Shown here piece by piece: positions 44,747 through 55,199 of a stretch of 64,000 nt of DNA. The position numbers and the translations under genes were made by a program. The stretch is from Arcuatula senhousia (taxonomy: Eukaryota > Mollusca > Bivalvia > Mytilida > Mytilidae). Numbering within the stretch: the stretch's first letter is position 1; each line of letters begins with the position of its first letter. The notes beneath the pieces are model-generated. The model saw only the letters and a program-made list of their open reading frames with translations, had not been told where the DNA came from and did not search any database. Location: positions 70,901,022 through 70,965,021 of the forward strand of contig OZ020306.1 in the NCBI GenBank assembly GCA_963971305.1, read 5' to 3'.

Positions 44747-45704
44747 TGTCTGGCATGTTGTTTATGTCTTCGTTCGTGAAAACTGAGTGAAATTAGTGGT
44801 TTAAAATTTCCGCTTTGGACTGGATATCACTGTGTAGAAATCCATCTTTATTCAGAAGTGGAGAAATTCCAGTTTAACTTTTGATGTAAGACCAGACACG
44901 TTTCGGGTTTGTCTTGATGTCATCATTTACAGTTGATTGAATAAAGTCCTTTTCAGATTTCATTTCACTCTGTGACTCAGATTGCAGCCTTTGTATCTAG
45001 ACCAGTCTTAGGGACGGACCATTTAACTTGAAAGCGGGTGTGTGGTTTTTTGATTTTGTCTGAAATTTTCTTATTGTTTTAAGGCGTCGCGACAGAATAC
45101 TTTTTTTATAATTAGCATTATTTTCTATAACAGATATCCTTTTTCAGAATATTTTGTTCATTGCCTTCTGCTGCCAAATTATTTTTTTTTCATCAAAAAT
45201 TATTTTCAAAATATTTTTTTGGAAAAACCAAGCCCCCCTTCAAGTTAAATGGTCGGTCCCTTAGCCAGATCTTGTTTACTTGGCCTTACGCTATGCTCTG
45301 GCATTTCGTCTGCTAACGAGTGAGTGTATAATATAAAACTACTTTGATAATGTCATTATCAATGGATAAATCTTTTTTTTGCTTTTAAAAAGAAACTAGT
45401 TGAAAAGTACCAATTTGTGTCATTTTTTCCTTTCACACAGCGAGCTTGTTCGCAATATAAGAATAAAAGACAACACCAAATGGCGTTATAGAGCCACCCT
45501 AAGGTGACCATGTTTAATGAAATTGATATTAACAATCAGCATAAGTGAATACATTGATAGATACATTTAACAAATAAGCGAAGGTGGGGTTCAAAAAGTG
45601 CCCTGACAAATTCAATGCACAACAATAACAACATAAAATAAATTTGACTGAATAAACAAAATAAAACCCTATTAAATATGGGTGGTGGAAATGGGAGGTG
45701 GAGG
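44747..45704 (+). repeat. Direct duplication, copy 1 (958 bp)
   Basis: Nearly identical to 47405-48377 from TGTCTGGCATGTTG to GGAAATGGGAGGTGGAGG. It contains the inner inverted segment (44980-45330) that matches 15600-15970. The minus frame 45529-45738 is shared by both copies and is not considered a gene. Confidence 0.88.
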
Positions 45705-46840
45705 TACTAGTAAGCCGAAAATTAACTGAAACGGCCAATCAAGACATTTTTTCTACTGAACAAATCTTTTCCGATTCTCGTTCAGATAATTTCAGATATT
45801 CAGTTTATATTCAGATAAATCATCATCACAGTCGATTCAGATCTGTTCAGACAAATTCAGTTTGTCAAGACTATCGTATGTTAATTGGTGTTAAGACCCG
45901 TCAAGACTACTTCAGTAATTATCGGATCGATACCATTTAATTGAATTAAGATTTGTTTGGACCGTGTTAAGACGTGTTAAGATAATAAGAATTACATCCT
46001 TTTGTACTATCGATACAACCTTTGGATACAAATTCTAAATCATCCGTCGCTGATAGCATTTATAAAGATAAGATTCAATAAAAAAAATCCACATTCATAT
46101 ATCATTTTTCTGTTCTTTTCGTTTGATTTCATCATATAAATCGGAAATGTGAATGTCATACTTTTAGTAGTCAAAAATATGAATACACATTAAATCGCTG
46201 GGATAGGTTTTTTTATTCAAAATTTTGGTCAAAATTACTTTTACGATTAAAAAATATATTTTCGTATTACACTATCAAGTGAAGTTGGATGAAACCGCGC
46301 CCGATGTCAACTTAGATTTATTATTGAAATCTTCCCGGTCTTTTTAACCAAGATTTAATTAAGTTTTATTTATTTTATTATTTTATTATTTTATATCACT
46401 CAGAGTGCCATTCTAAATTTGTACGCTAATTATCACGCCTTTTATTTGTGCATTAGTATAATTATATTTTTAAATCTTTTTTCATTGCAAATGTACTGGT
46501 ATATTATATCTTACATGTACATGCGTGCGTCTTCAGTCGACTGAAATGTTAACAAAATTCCGATAAGTTTATTCCCTAATATTTGAACTCAGTTCTTTGA
46601 ATTTGGATATTGTTTCATGCCATTTCATGTGCGCTTATGAAGCAATTTGACTCAAAAATTTCAGAAATTCGTACTCTACGATTTCTTTGACCGAAGTTAT
46701 ATTTATTTGTACGACCCAGTGCTTTAGCCAATCATTAAGTCGTTACCCTGTGTATATTTCTGATTATTGGCATGGTTTTCATAAACACATAAAGCATTTA
46801 AGAAGAACACGTTTTTTTTTCTATTTCTTTGAAAATCAAG
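45705..46840. other. Spacer between the direct duplicates, no gene
   Basis: Near 45760-45870 TTCAGAT and ATTCAG words recur (Gln/Phe-like repetition in any frame). The rest is AT-rich without recognised features. The frame 45698-45940 is low-complexity. Confidence 0.4.
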
Positions 46841-47220
46841 GAAATGTGTCAAGATGAAACTCGTGTCCCACTGGCAAAATATCAGTAGACCGGAACAAAA
46901 CTCAAACTTGACCTGTAACTCATCATGGTAGACTCACATACCAAAAGTCGAAAAAAATGCGGAAAACTGTTATTTTTACAAAATTTGTTAAGTTCAGGGT
47001 ACATAATTTAGGTCAAACCAGTGGACCAGAACGAACTTAAACTGACCTGTAACTCATCATGGTAGACTTATATACTTAAACATATTTTGAATATATGCAA
47101 GGAAGTGAAAAAAAGAGCGGAAAACTAAAGTGTGACGGACGGACGGATGGACTGAAAGACGGACGGACGAACGGACAGAAACAACTATATATGCCCCCAA
47201 CAAAGTTGGTGGGGCATAAA
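46840..47220 (-). repeat. CCGTC-rich dispersed repeat with internal duplication
   Basis: Two copies of TAACTCATCATGGTAGACT (46918, 47051), then GACGGACGGACGGATGG and GGACGAACGGACAG. It ends CCCCCAACAAAGTTGGTGGG with GCATA, a short hairpin. This is the minus-oriented relative of 19195 and 39535. Confidence 0.65.
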
Positions 47221-47404
47221 AATTAGCTGACATTGTACATTTGTGTGCTTGTGTGTTTGTGTTTCCTGTAACATAAGTAAGAGAGCCTTTATGTTTCATA
47301 ATCCATGAAGTGTTTTAACAGATTCTTCAACTTTTTTATCTTCCTTTCTTTATCTTATACCAGATGTCTTATACCATAAACATGATAAATCTAGAATTGT
47401 AGTC

Positions 47405-48377
47405 TGTCTGGCATGTTGTTTATGTCTTCGTTCGTGAAAACTGAGTGAAATTAGTGGTTTAAAATTTCCGCTTTGGACTGGATATCACTGTGTAGAAATC
47501 CATCTTTATTCAGAAGTGGAGAAATTCCAGTTTAACTTTTGATGTAAGACCAGACACGTTTCGGGTTTGTCTTGATGTCATCATTTACAGTTGATTGAAT
47601 AAAGTCTTTTTCAGATTTCATTTCACTCTGTGACTCAGATTGCAGCCTTTTGTATCTAGACCAGTCTTAGGGACGGACCATTTAACTTGAAAGCGGGTGT
47701 GTGGTTTTTTGATTTTGTGTGAAATTTTCTTATTGTTTTAAGGCGTCGCGACCAAATACTATTTTTATAATTACCATTATTTTCTATAACAGAAATCCTT
47801 TTTCAGAATATTTTGTTCATTGCCTTCTGCTGCCAAAATATTTTTTTTCATCAAAAATTATTTTCAAAATATTTTTTTGGAAAAACCAAGCCCCCCTTCA
47901 AGTTAAATGGTCGGTCCCTTAGCCAGATCTTGTTTACTTGGCCTTACGCTATGCTCTGGCATTTCGTCTGCTTACAAGTGAGTGTATAATATAAATTTAA
48001 ACTACTTTGATAATGTCATTATCAATGGATAAATCTTTTTTTTTGCTTTTAACAGACAAAAAAAGAAACTAGTTGAAAAGTACCAATTTGTGTCATTTTT
48101 TCCTTTCACACAGCGAGCTTGTTCGCAATATAAGAATAAAAGACAACACCAAATGGCGTTATAGAGCCACCCTAAGGTGACCATGTTTAATGAAATTGAT
48201 ATTAACAATCAGCATAAGTGAATACATTGATAGATACATTTAACAAATAAGCGAAGGTGGGGTTCAAAAAGTGCCCCGACAAATTCAATGCACAACAATA
48301 ACAACATAAAATAAATTTGACTGAATAAACAAAATAAAACCCAATTAAATATGGGTGGTGGAAATGGGAGGTGGAGG
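47405..48377 (+). repeat. Direct duplication, copy 2 (973 bp)
   Basis: About 97-98 percent identical by eye to 44747-45704, with small indels (for example CAGACAAA near 48053). It contains the second inverted counterpart (47635-47985) of 15600-15970. The minus frame 48202-48465 overlaps its end and is not called. Confidence 0.88.
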
Positions 48378-48629
48378 CCAGGCTTATAAAATTATTAACA
48401 AAATTTGTAATTGTGGGAAACAGTTCTTTAACAGAAATATTATGAATGTTCAACATCTTATACAAAACATGTTAAGCACTTGCATTATTTTCATTGGTTA
48501 AAACGTCGTTGGTTAGCAGACCGATTATCAGACGCATGAATATTCATGAAGCCGTACAAAATTCCACAAAATAATTTATGCAATAAATTTGTATTTCTTA
48601 TTCGTAAATGAATTATACGTCTTAGAAAT

Positions 48630-49140
48630 TTTATTACAAAACGGGTTATTACATTTCAAAATTTTGTTACAAAACGGGTTGACAAACTCAACCCGTTTTG
48701 TAATAAATCTAAATCTATCGAACATAGTTTAGAATGTTGGAAAGTTAAACACATACTTTCTATGTATAGCTTCTTCTCTGTCTGATATGACAATTTGGAG
48801 AAAATGTAATAGGGGGAAAACTCACGTCAAAATATAATTACCATTTGGTTACTCAATTACTACGTATATATAAAACTACTCTGGTGCCGTTTTTATAAAT
48901 AATTAAATCATATATTTTTAGTGTTAACATTAGAAAAATAAAAGATCTAACATATAGACTTATACAGATGGGTACAGTCCAAACATGTACAAAAGTGAAC
49001 TTGGTCAGCTATAGCAGACCGAAAGCTGGCCAGAGCTGACCTAACCAGAAGACAGGTCCTCTTTAGACAGCTTTTTATACAGTGGACAGGATTGCAAATT
49101 AATTAATCGGTCGTCAATTAAAACAAATAGCAATTTGTAT
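48630..49140 (-). repeat. Inner inverted arm, right (triad unit and GGTC block)
   Basis: 48630-48950 is one inverted triad unit of the 394-bp family. 48960-49090 is the inverted GGTC/GACC block. 49090-49140 continues into GGTCGTCAATTAAA. In this order it is the reverse complement of 13260-13700 followed by unit sequence, showing arm-to-arm colinearity. Confidence 0.82.
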
Positions 49141-49470
49141 ATTCATTTTATTATTTCTATCTAGTTAATAAATGTTTACTTGAAATAAAACAAAAAAATA
49201 AATTATGATAATTTTAATGTTAACATGTAATAATTTTCACTTAAAATATTTATTTTATTTATTCATCTTAATTGATTAACTAATTTATTGATTTATTATT
49301 TATCTATTTATTTATTTATTTATTTTAGTTTCTTAATTTATTAATTGTAGTAAACGTAATGTTGGATTAATTTTTTTTTTTTAATAAATACTCTTATTAT
49401 TTAATTTTATATGTTTAACATATCGGTGATTTTCATTTATTGCTAACACCTGAGCACTGGTCCGATCTGC
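49141..49470 (-). repeat. Inner inverted arm, right (AT-rich part)
   Basis: Matches the reverse complement of 12890-13220, with different numbers of TTTA repeats (TTTATTTATTTATT near 49310). Non-coding. Confidence 0.75.
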
Positions 49471-49479
49471 TTCCATTTT

Positions 49480-49645
49480 AAGCTGTCCAAAGTGGACCTG
49501 GAGCTGACCAGACCAGTGATCAGGTCTGTCCTGAGTGAACCTGACTAGAGTGGTGGTTCACCAAAAGCGGACCAGAAAGCTGTCCAGAGTGAACTTCTGG
49601 TCAGATTTTCTGGTTCACTATGCACACAGGTTAGGACTGGACCTT
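49480..49645. repeat. Second GGTC/GACC-rich block, right arm
   Basis: Words such as AGTGGACCTGG, GACCAGACCAG, AAGCGGACC and AGCTGTCC alternate densely. It is similar in composition to 13310-13570 but not collinear, and is followed by a decayed triad near 49665-49745. Confidence 0.7.
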
Positions 49646-50343
49646 CTGTATTATACGTCTAATAAACTTTATTACAAAACGGGTTATAACGTTTCAAAAT
49701 TTTGTTTGAAAATGGGTTGACAAATTCAACCCGGGTTGTAATAAATCTGAATCTATCGAACACACTTTAGAATGTTGATTAGGGTTGGAAAATTATATAT
49801 CTAAACCCGAAGATAGTTATACTTTGTTTTAAAATGGAAGCCTTGGTGACTGTTTTAGAAATAAAAAGAACTATCGAAAGTGGAGATATATTTTAATGCA
49901 CGATTTAGTGAAAAAAACCTGTTTCTTAACTGTAATTTGGAAAAATAGATTGACGTAAAAAAATTATAAAGCAGGAACTTATAGCATCAAAATATAATTA
50001 CGAGTTTTTTTATTTCTACGTTTAATTTTTGGCCGGATTTGACGCAGTGAAAAATTAGAGTTAAAAAATGATGAATGGCGTGCGTTCGGCGGGATGACAG
50101 GGAAGAAGTGTGCGTAGGTTTTCGCAGCAACTACTTATCACAGCCACTTTTTATTCGGTATACAGCACCGGGATGGGGTCCCATAACGTGAGATTCGACT
50201 CACCAACTTTCTGTAACGAAATCTGGCCATTTTTGACTTTGACAGATTTTAAACGTCTTTGATGCCATTTTTATTAATGAATACATCATTTTTCACTGTT
50301 AACACACAAAAATGAAACACATTGAAAAGTACAAATTTCACAC

Positions 50344-50475
50344 TAGAGTGTGTGTTGTGTGTGTTGGTGTATAACGCCCTTTATCGACACACCTGGGCCA
50401 TGTAGGGCGGTCGGTTTGAATGGTGGAGGAAACCAGAGTACCCGGAGGAAACCACCTACCTTGGGCAGGTAACTT
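50344..50475 (+). repeat. SINE-like repeat (CCAGAGTACCCGGAGGAAACC core)
   Basis: GTGTTGGTGTATAACGCCC precedes a core that includes AGAGTACCCGGAGG and GGGCAGGTAAC. This motif is recurrent in molluscan and other invertebrate genomes. It sits inside a triad unit of the right arm, so it is a later insertion. Confidence 0.55.
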
Positions 50476-50499
50476 TCACATTAGAAAAGTGAACTATCT

Positions 50500-51222
50500 T
50501 ACATATATACGTCTTACAAACTTTATTACAAAACGGGAAATTACATTTCAAAATTTTATTACAAAATGGGTTGACAAATTCAACCCGTTTTGTAATAAAT
50601 CTAAATCTATCAAACATACGTATATGTTATAAATCTAAATCTATCAAACACACGTATACTTTCGAGGGTGAAGATTAAGATTAAATACACTTTTGAGTAA
50701 AAAGAGCACCTGTGACTGATATGATACTTTGGAGAAAATGTAATTGCGGGAAAACTCACGTCCAAATATAATTACCAACCACGAATCATCTTAACTGACA
50801 TAATTTTGAATTTTGCTACCAGTAGCTGATATCGAAAGAAAAATTTGTTAATTTACCGTATGAGACGTATTTCCTGTTAACGTTGGTCTAAAAGCCGACC
50901 GCGGAGACAACGGTGTCTGGTCAAATTATTTTGAAAAAATTCCTGGCATATCGAATAAGTTATGAAATATACACCGCATATGCTGGTAACGTGGGTATGT
51001 TTCTTTCCAGATTATAAAAAAACTAATAATTTGAAAATTAAAATCGTCTCTTTTGCCCTATATTTGTCTACTCAGATGACCACTCGAGTCAAATTCAAGA
51101 TTAGAATCAAAGAAAGACGTCAAGCAAGTATATTAGGTGTTTTAATCTCTTTTGTAGCATCTGAAATTAACCAATACGGTTTATCAGATTTCCAAATTAA
51201 ACAAACAAACACCAGATAAAGG
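50500..51222 (-). repeat. Inner inverted arm, right (triad and part 2)
   Basis: Contains a triad at 50523-50600, then sequence matching the reverse complement of 12370-12860 (CAGCTACTGG-type and TAAATCTCAAGATTAG-type words). The frames 50420-50632 and 50962-51219 are shadows. Confidence 0.78.
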
Positions 51223-52006
51223 GTGGGTTGCGATAAGGCCCTATTTTGGCCCATCTAAAGGCAAAAAATAAAAAAGTATTCCATAGCCTGTTACTTTCAA
51301 CATCATTTTGTAGCAAAATAATTGTACTGTTGTAAAATAATAATTTTAAATACTTTTACATAAACACAACTTTGAAAATCGTGTTCAAAATTGACCTATT
51401 TTGAATGAAAATTTGATTTTGATTATAAGAAAATTTCAACGTAGGGCTTCAATAAATTAAAATTTTGTGCTTATAAACTTAAAGACAGTGTTTGCAACTC
51501 TATAAATGGTACTTGGTTTATATACATCACTGTTAACAACATTATTGAATTTAAAATGACTGCTAATATCACGAAAAACGAAAGAAAACTGAGAGAATAT
51601 ACATAATTTTTAAACTACTGACTACAAGGTAAAAGATTATAGTCTTTTAAAATTTTTGTCTTCACGCGGAACCAGTTTGAAACTTTCCCAAAAAATGTGC
51701 TTTAGTACTACAAGTTTTTGATTAAAATATGGAGCTGGTTCCGCGTGCAAGACTTTCCTTCCGGGAAAGATATATATCACTCAATTGCGTCACCTTCCCA
51801 TAGGCACAATGTTAAAATCATTTGCAGTGGTTCATTTCAACCACCATTTACTAAAAAATTAAATGAGCTTTTAAACCACATACGTTTATTTTCAAAAAGT
51901 AGAAATGTTTACCTTTCCAACAAGACATTTTGTGATGTAATTTATCTAATTTTATTTTTGTTGACTTTCGTGGTGGGCTGAAGAAGGGTCTTATCGCAAC
52001 CCATCC
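51223..52006. mobile_element. 784-bp TIR insertion present only in the right arm
   Basis: Ends GGTGGGTTGCGATAAGGCCC and its near inverse GGGTCTTATCGCAACCCATC. The left arm reads straight through the corresponding site near 12350, so this is an insertion polymorphic between arms. A second inner inverted pair (CGCGGAACCAGTTTGAAAC near 51666, GAGCTGGTTCCGCGTGCAAG near 51731) forms a hairpin of about 80 bp. No transposase. The frame 51718-51981 is probably chance. Confidence 0.75.
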
Positions 52007-52007
52007 T

Positions 52008-52830
52008 TTGCTAGATTTTTACTTTATGATAATCTGTTGAGAAATGGTATGGAAATAATTCCTGATGAAAACCCCATTACTTTATGTGAATATGGAAATT
52101 ATTTAATCGTGAAATACTTTTGAATATAATCACTCTTTAGACTCAATATTAATGATCGTTTAGAGCTGATACTCAAAGGATTGTTAAAATTAGCATATTT
52201 TTTTAAACAAGTCAAGTATATATTATTTATATTTGTATACTTTAAAACACCTCTACTTTAATTTTTAGAAACAACATAACTGTAATAAAGCGGTTTTATC
52301 CATACACTTTGAAACCAAGCATTTTTATGCTGCATTTATATTAACTGGGAGAAGTTGTTTACAAAAACGCTTTGGTTTACGACTGAAAACAAAAAAAAAT
52401 AAGTATTTACGTGTACCTATATTTAACTAGCTATAAAATTTATTACAAGAGTATTTTAATGAAACATTCATATTTATACAAGTAATTTCGTAAAGTAAAA
52501 TTTAATCAAAATTCCTTACTCTACGATTGATAACTTGTTCACAAAATAAATAATTGTATAAATGCAAAGTATAAATAGGTTAACGGGAAATGAAATATTC
52601 TTTTATTACAAAACGGGTTATTACATTTCAAAAATTTATTACAAAACGGGTTGGCTCGGAATAACCCGTTTTGTAATAAAATATTTTTTTAAAGATATTG
52701 TCTTTAAAATTTTGAGTTACAAACTATAAGTATATTATAGTTAACCCCTCCTGGACACATTTTAACATTTTTTTAAGAAAACAATTTTTTATTACAAAAT
52801 GGGGAGTTTATTACAAAACGGGTTGTTACA
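52008..52830 (-). repeat. Outer terminal inverted repeat, right arm
   Basis: Reverse complement of 11527-12345, ending TTACAAAACGGGTTGTTACA. It carries the same five motif copies at mirrored positions. Confidence 0.9.
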
Positions 52831-52836
52831 GAGCAC
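52831..52836. repeat. Target-site duplication GAGCAC (right)
   Basis: Identical to 11521-11526. It directly follows the right end of the giant element. Confidence 0.8.
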
Positions 52837-53009
52837 ATCCAAAATATTGAAGCATTTTAAGATCGCTAATTGATATCTTTATCCCACTTCACTCCATACA
52901 ATGTATTATGCGATCTTTTGCCATACATGTATATCTCAAATAAAGTTTACATCTGATTGTATATTTGTAAGATTCCAGAATATTAATGCACTGACGCAAA
53001 AACTTTTTT

Positions 53010-53340
53010 TCAAATAAATTAAATTTACAACAAAGTTTCGGGCAAAAAATTGGACGCGCGTTTCGTTTACTCAAGACTTATCAGAGACATTCTAGCCAAA
53101 GAGCTGAAAATGCCAAGCTAAATATGAATATGAAGAGTATAGAGCATTATACTATCATAAACAGTAAAGTAACAACACGATACTGCTGGGGACTGCATTC
53201 GAACTCATGACCCTTTGGTCGCAGTTAAAGCTAAGATCTACCTTAGTCTTGGGTACATGTAAGAAGAATTTTCATAAATATTGAAATTTACACGGGAAAA
53301 TTCCATGGCTTTGAAGTATTAGTCAACACAAAAACACAAA
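53010..53340 (+). repeat. R3 repeat, diverged copy
   Basis: TTTACAACAAAGTTTCGGGC, TTGGACGCGCGTTTCGTTTA and ACTTATCAGAGACATTCT match the R3 order, followed by GCTGAAAATGCCAAGC. Diverged from the 18.2-kb copies. Confidence 0.6.
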
Positions 53341-53879
53341 GCTAAAGATCGATGGTTGTAATTGACTATAACACTTTGATGGCGCACTTGTGCAGTATAA
53401 TATTCAAACAAGCAGCGCTAGCTGATATTATACTCAACATTGCTTCATTCAATATCGTTTTGTTGCCTTATAAAAAATCTTTAACTCGCAGAAGTGCAAT
53501 AACATTTGTATCGATTATCATAAACAAAATCCATAAACAAATGATTGTTCGTGTGGACCTCAAACATCCGGCGACTTTCGTTGGAGGGTCATAAGATATT
53601 TTTGCAGAGGAACTTTTCCTAATTGAGTCAAAAACTCTATACATTTGTATGTACGTGTTGTAATGTTTGTTTAACCCTTGACAAGAGCCCCTGTGACCTA
53701 ACTTGAATAGACGAGACCTCGAGGACGAGACACACTTCAAGTGTATCAAACATCATGCATTTGGGTGCAAATTTGCTTGGATGAAATTCGACGTCCTCCA
53801 TCTGCCATTGCTCAGCTAATAAATGAGGCTAATTCGATGAGAATTGCATTTTGCGTTTTTCTACCTTATATTTTCATAC

Positions 53880-54164
53880 ATAAAGAAGCAGAGGTACCAA
53901 TGGGGTATCCGAATGTCAAAAGTCCGAAAGGGCAGAGACTAAACCAGTAAACACAAACAAGAACGGGACAAAAACAGACAACACGTAAAACATGGAAACA
54001 CAAAACAACTGAATATCAATCAACAACGCGAACTCCAGTCGAAACAAGAGTGAACTCAGGTGCTCCGGAAGAGTAAGCAGTTCCTGCTTGCTATAGCACA
54101 CCCGTCGCGTTGCCAATAGTCCATTCAGCATGTCAAATCCAGTAAAGGAAGACAAAACAACATC
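53880..54164 (-). repeat. 3' tail of the Penelope-like element
   Basis: Directly downstream of the RT stop on the minus strand. Key segments in order are GCAACGCGACGGGTGTGCTA, GCAAGCAGGAACTGCTTACT, CTTCCGGAGCACCTGAGTTC and ACCCCATTGGTACCTCTGCT. It serves as the reference for the detached tails elsewhere in the window. Confidence 0.8.
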
Positions 54165-55199
54165 CTATGACAAACCAACATCTGCACTCATCTGAGAGAT
54201 CCAAATCCCATATTTGTCTATAAGTGCATGATGTCTTCCGTAAAATTTCTTGAGTGAAGACAGCAACCGAGGAGCAACATAACCCTGTGTGAGCAATTTT
54301 AGCGTCAGACGTGTCGCTCTGCTAAGGAAATCGATGTAAGTCCCGCACGCTCTGGAGTAACGAATCAATTGAGATACGTAAACTCCATAAGCTGGAGCTG
54401 ACGGAATATTGCTACACAAGAAGGGGAAGTTGACGATTGGAAAGTTGAAGTCATCACGTTTGTCATAGAGCCTTGTTGAAAGTCTTCCTTGAGAGTCAAT
54501 TTCGAGATGTAGATCTAAATATGAAGCAGACTTCCTAGAATCCGTTGTGTCCTTTATCTCAAGCTCCTGTGGATATATGAGATGGAGAAAGTCACCAAAT
54601 CGAGAATTGTTTAGTGAAAGGACATCATCAATATAACGGAACGTGAGGTTGAAAGAGAGAGCTAGTCTACGGTCTTTTTTGTCTAGAAGAGATTGCAAGA
54701 CGTCTGCTTCATATGAATGAAGAAACAAATCAGCAAGCAAAGGTGCACAATTAGTGCCCATTGGAATCCCTATTGTTTGCTGAAAAACACGTCCACCAAA
54801 CTGAACAAATATGTTGTCAATAAGAAAGTTGAGCATGTCGATTATTTGGTCTTCTGTAAATTTGTTCTTTTTCTTGGACTCATTGATGACAAAGTAAGTC
54901 TTGGTATAATCGACTACAAGAAATTTGTACCTGCGTTTTCCTTTCTTTTTGAAAAAGCTGCGTTTAATCAGCTGTGCCAATCGCGATTTCAGTTGTTCAT
55001 GTGGAATAGAAGTGTAAAGTGTGGAGAAATCGAATGTTTTGATGCTGTTACAAGATGAAACTGATTTAGAGTTAAGAATCTCCATCAGTTCTTTCGAATT
55101 CTTCAGGATCCACATTTGATTGACACCATTTCTAGAATAACAACAATCGTAATATTTCTGGAGGCCGGATTTTACTGCCGTAAGTATTGAAGTCAACAT
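54165..55199 (-). CDS. Penelope-like reverse transcriptase, 5'-truncated
   Basis: 344 residues. The first part (RNGVNQMWILKN, about 23-34) is the usual stretch ahead of the palm. Motif A is TFDFSTLYTSIPH (55-67), motif B is GIPMGTNCAPLLADLFL (144-160), and motif C is FRYIDDVLSLNN (188-198) with both Asp intact. The rest (KDTTDSRKSASYLDL, then SYSRACGTYIDF-type and KFYGRHHALIDKYG) is the conserved C-terminal extension. No GIY-YIG endonuclease follows; the frame ends at QMSADVGLS. The N-terminal third of a normal RT is absent upstream, so the copy is probably a 5'-truncated insertion. It is nevertheless open throughout and relatively young. Penelope-like assignment is from motif style; a related non-LTR-like lineage is possible. 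Confidence 0.82.
   Translation of the reverse strand: MLTSILTAVKSGLQKYYDCCYSRNGVNQMWILKNSKELMEILNSKSVSSCNSIKTFDFSTLYTSIPHEQLKSRLAQLIKRSFFKKKGKRRYKFLVVDYTKTYFVINESKKKNKFTEDQIIDMLNFLIDNIFVQFGGRVFQQTIGIPMGTNCAPLLADLFLHSYEADVLQSLLDKKDRRLALSFNLTFRYIDDVLSLNNSRFGDFLHLIYPQELEIKDTTDSRKSASYLDLHLEIDSQGRLSTRLYDKRDDFNFPIVNFPFLCSNIPSAPAYGVYVSQLIRYSRACGTYIDFLSRATRLTLKLLTQGYVAPRLLSSLKKFYGRHHALIDKYGIWISQMSADVGLS

Larger units (their letters stand above)
11527..52830. mobile_element. 41.3-kb giant inverted-repeat element with nested insertions
   Basis: The ends are perfect inverted copies beginning TGTAACAACCCGTTTTGTAA. The outermost 0.82 kb of each arm is nearly identical. Homology continues inward for about 4 kb with rearrangements (11.53-15.5 kb against 48.6-52.83 kb) and in patches to 16.0 and 45.0 kb. 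Flanks are GAGCAC on both sides. Removing the BEL/Pao insertion leaves about 19 kb. I could find no integrase, transposase, polymerase B or capsid gene of its own, so the family is unknown. The TSD length suits Polinton-like integration, but Polintons usually start AG. TGT...ACA ends recall Ginger-type integrase elements, which make 4-bp duplications. Non-autonomous status is inferred. Confidence 0.8.

Noticed and set aside
45529..45738. 69-aa frame duplicated at 48202-48465
   Set aside because: Its presence in both places follows from the 960-bp direct duplication. No independent sign of coding.
51718..51981. 87-aa frame in the 784-bp insertion
   Set aside because: It starts in the internal hairpin and ends in the TIR, with no recognised family.
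11527..52830. Identification of the giant element as a Polinton/Maverick
   Set aside because: The 6-bp duplication fits, but the ends are TG, not AG, and no polymerase B, integrase, ATPase or capsid frame was found.
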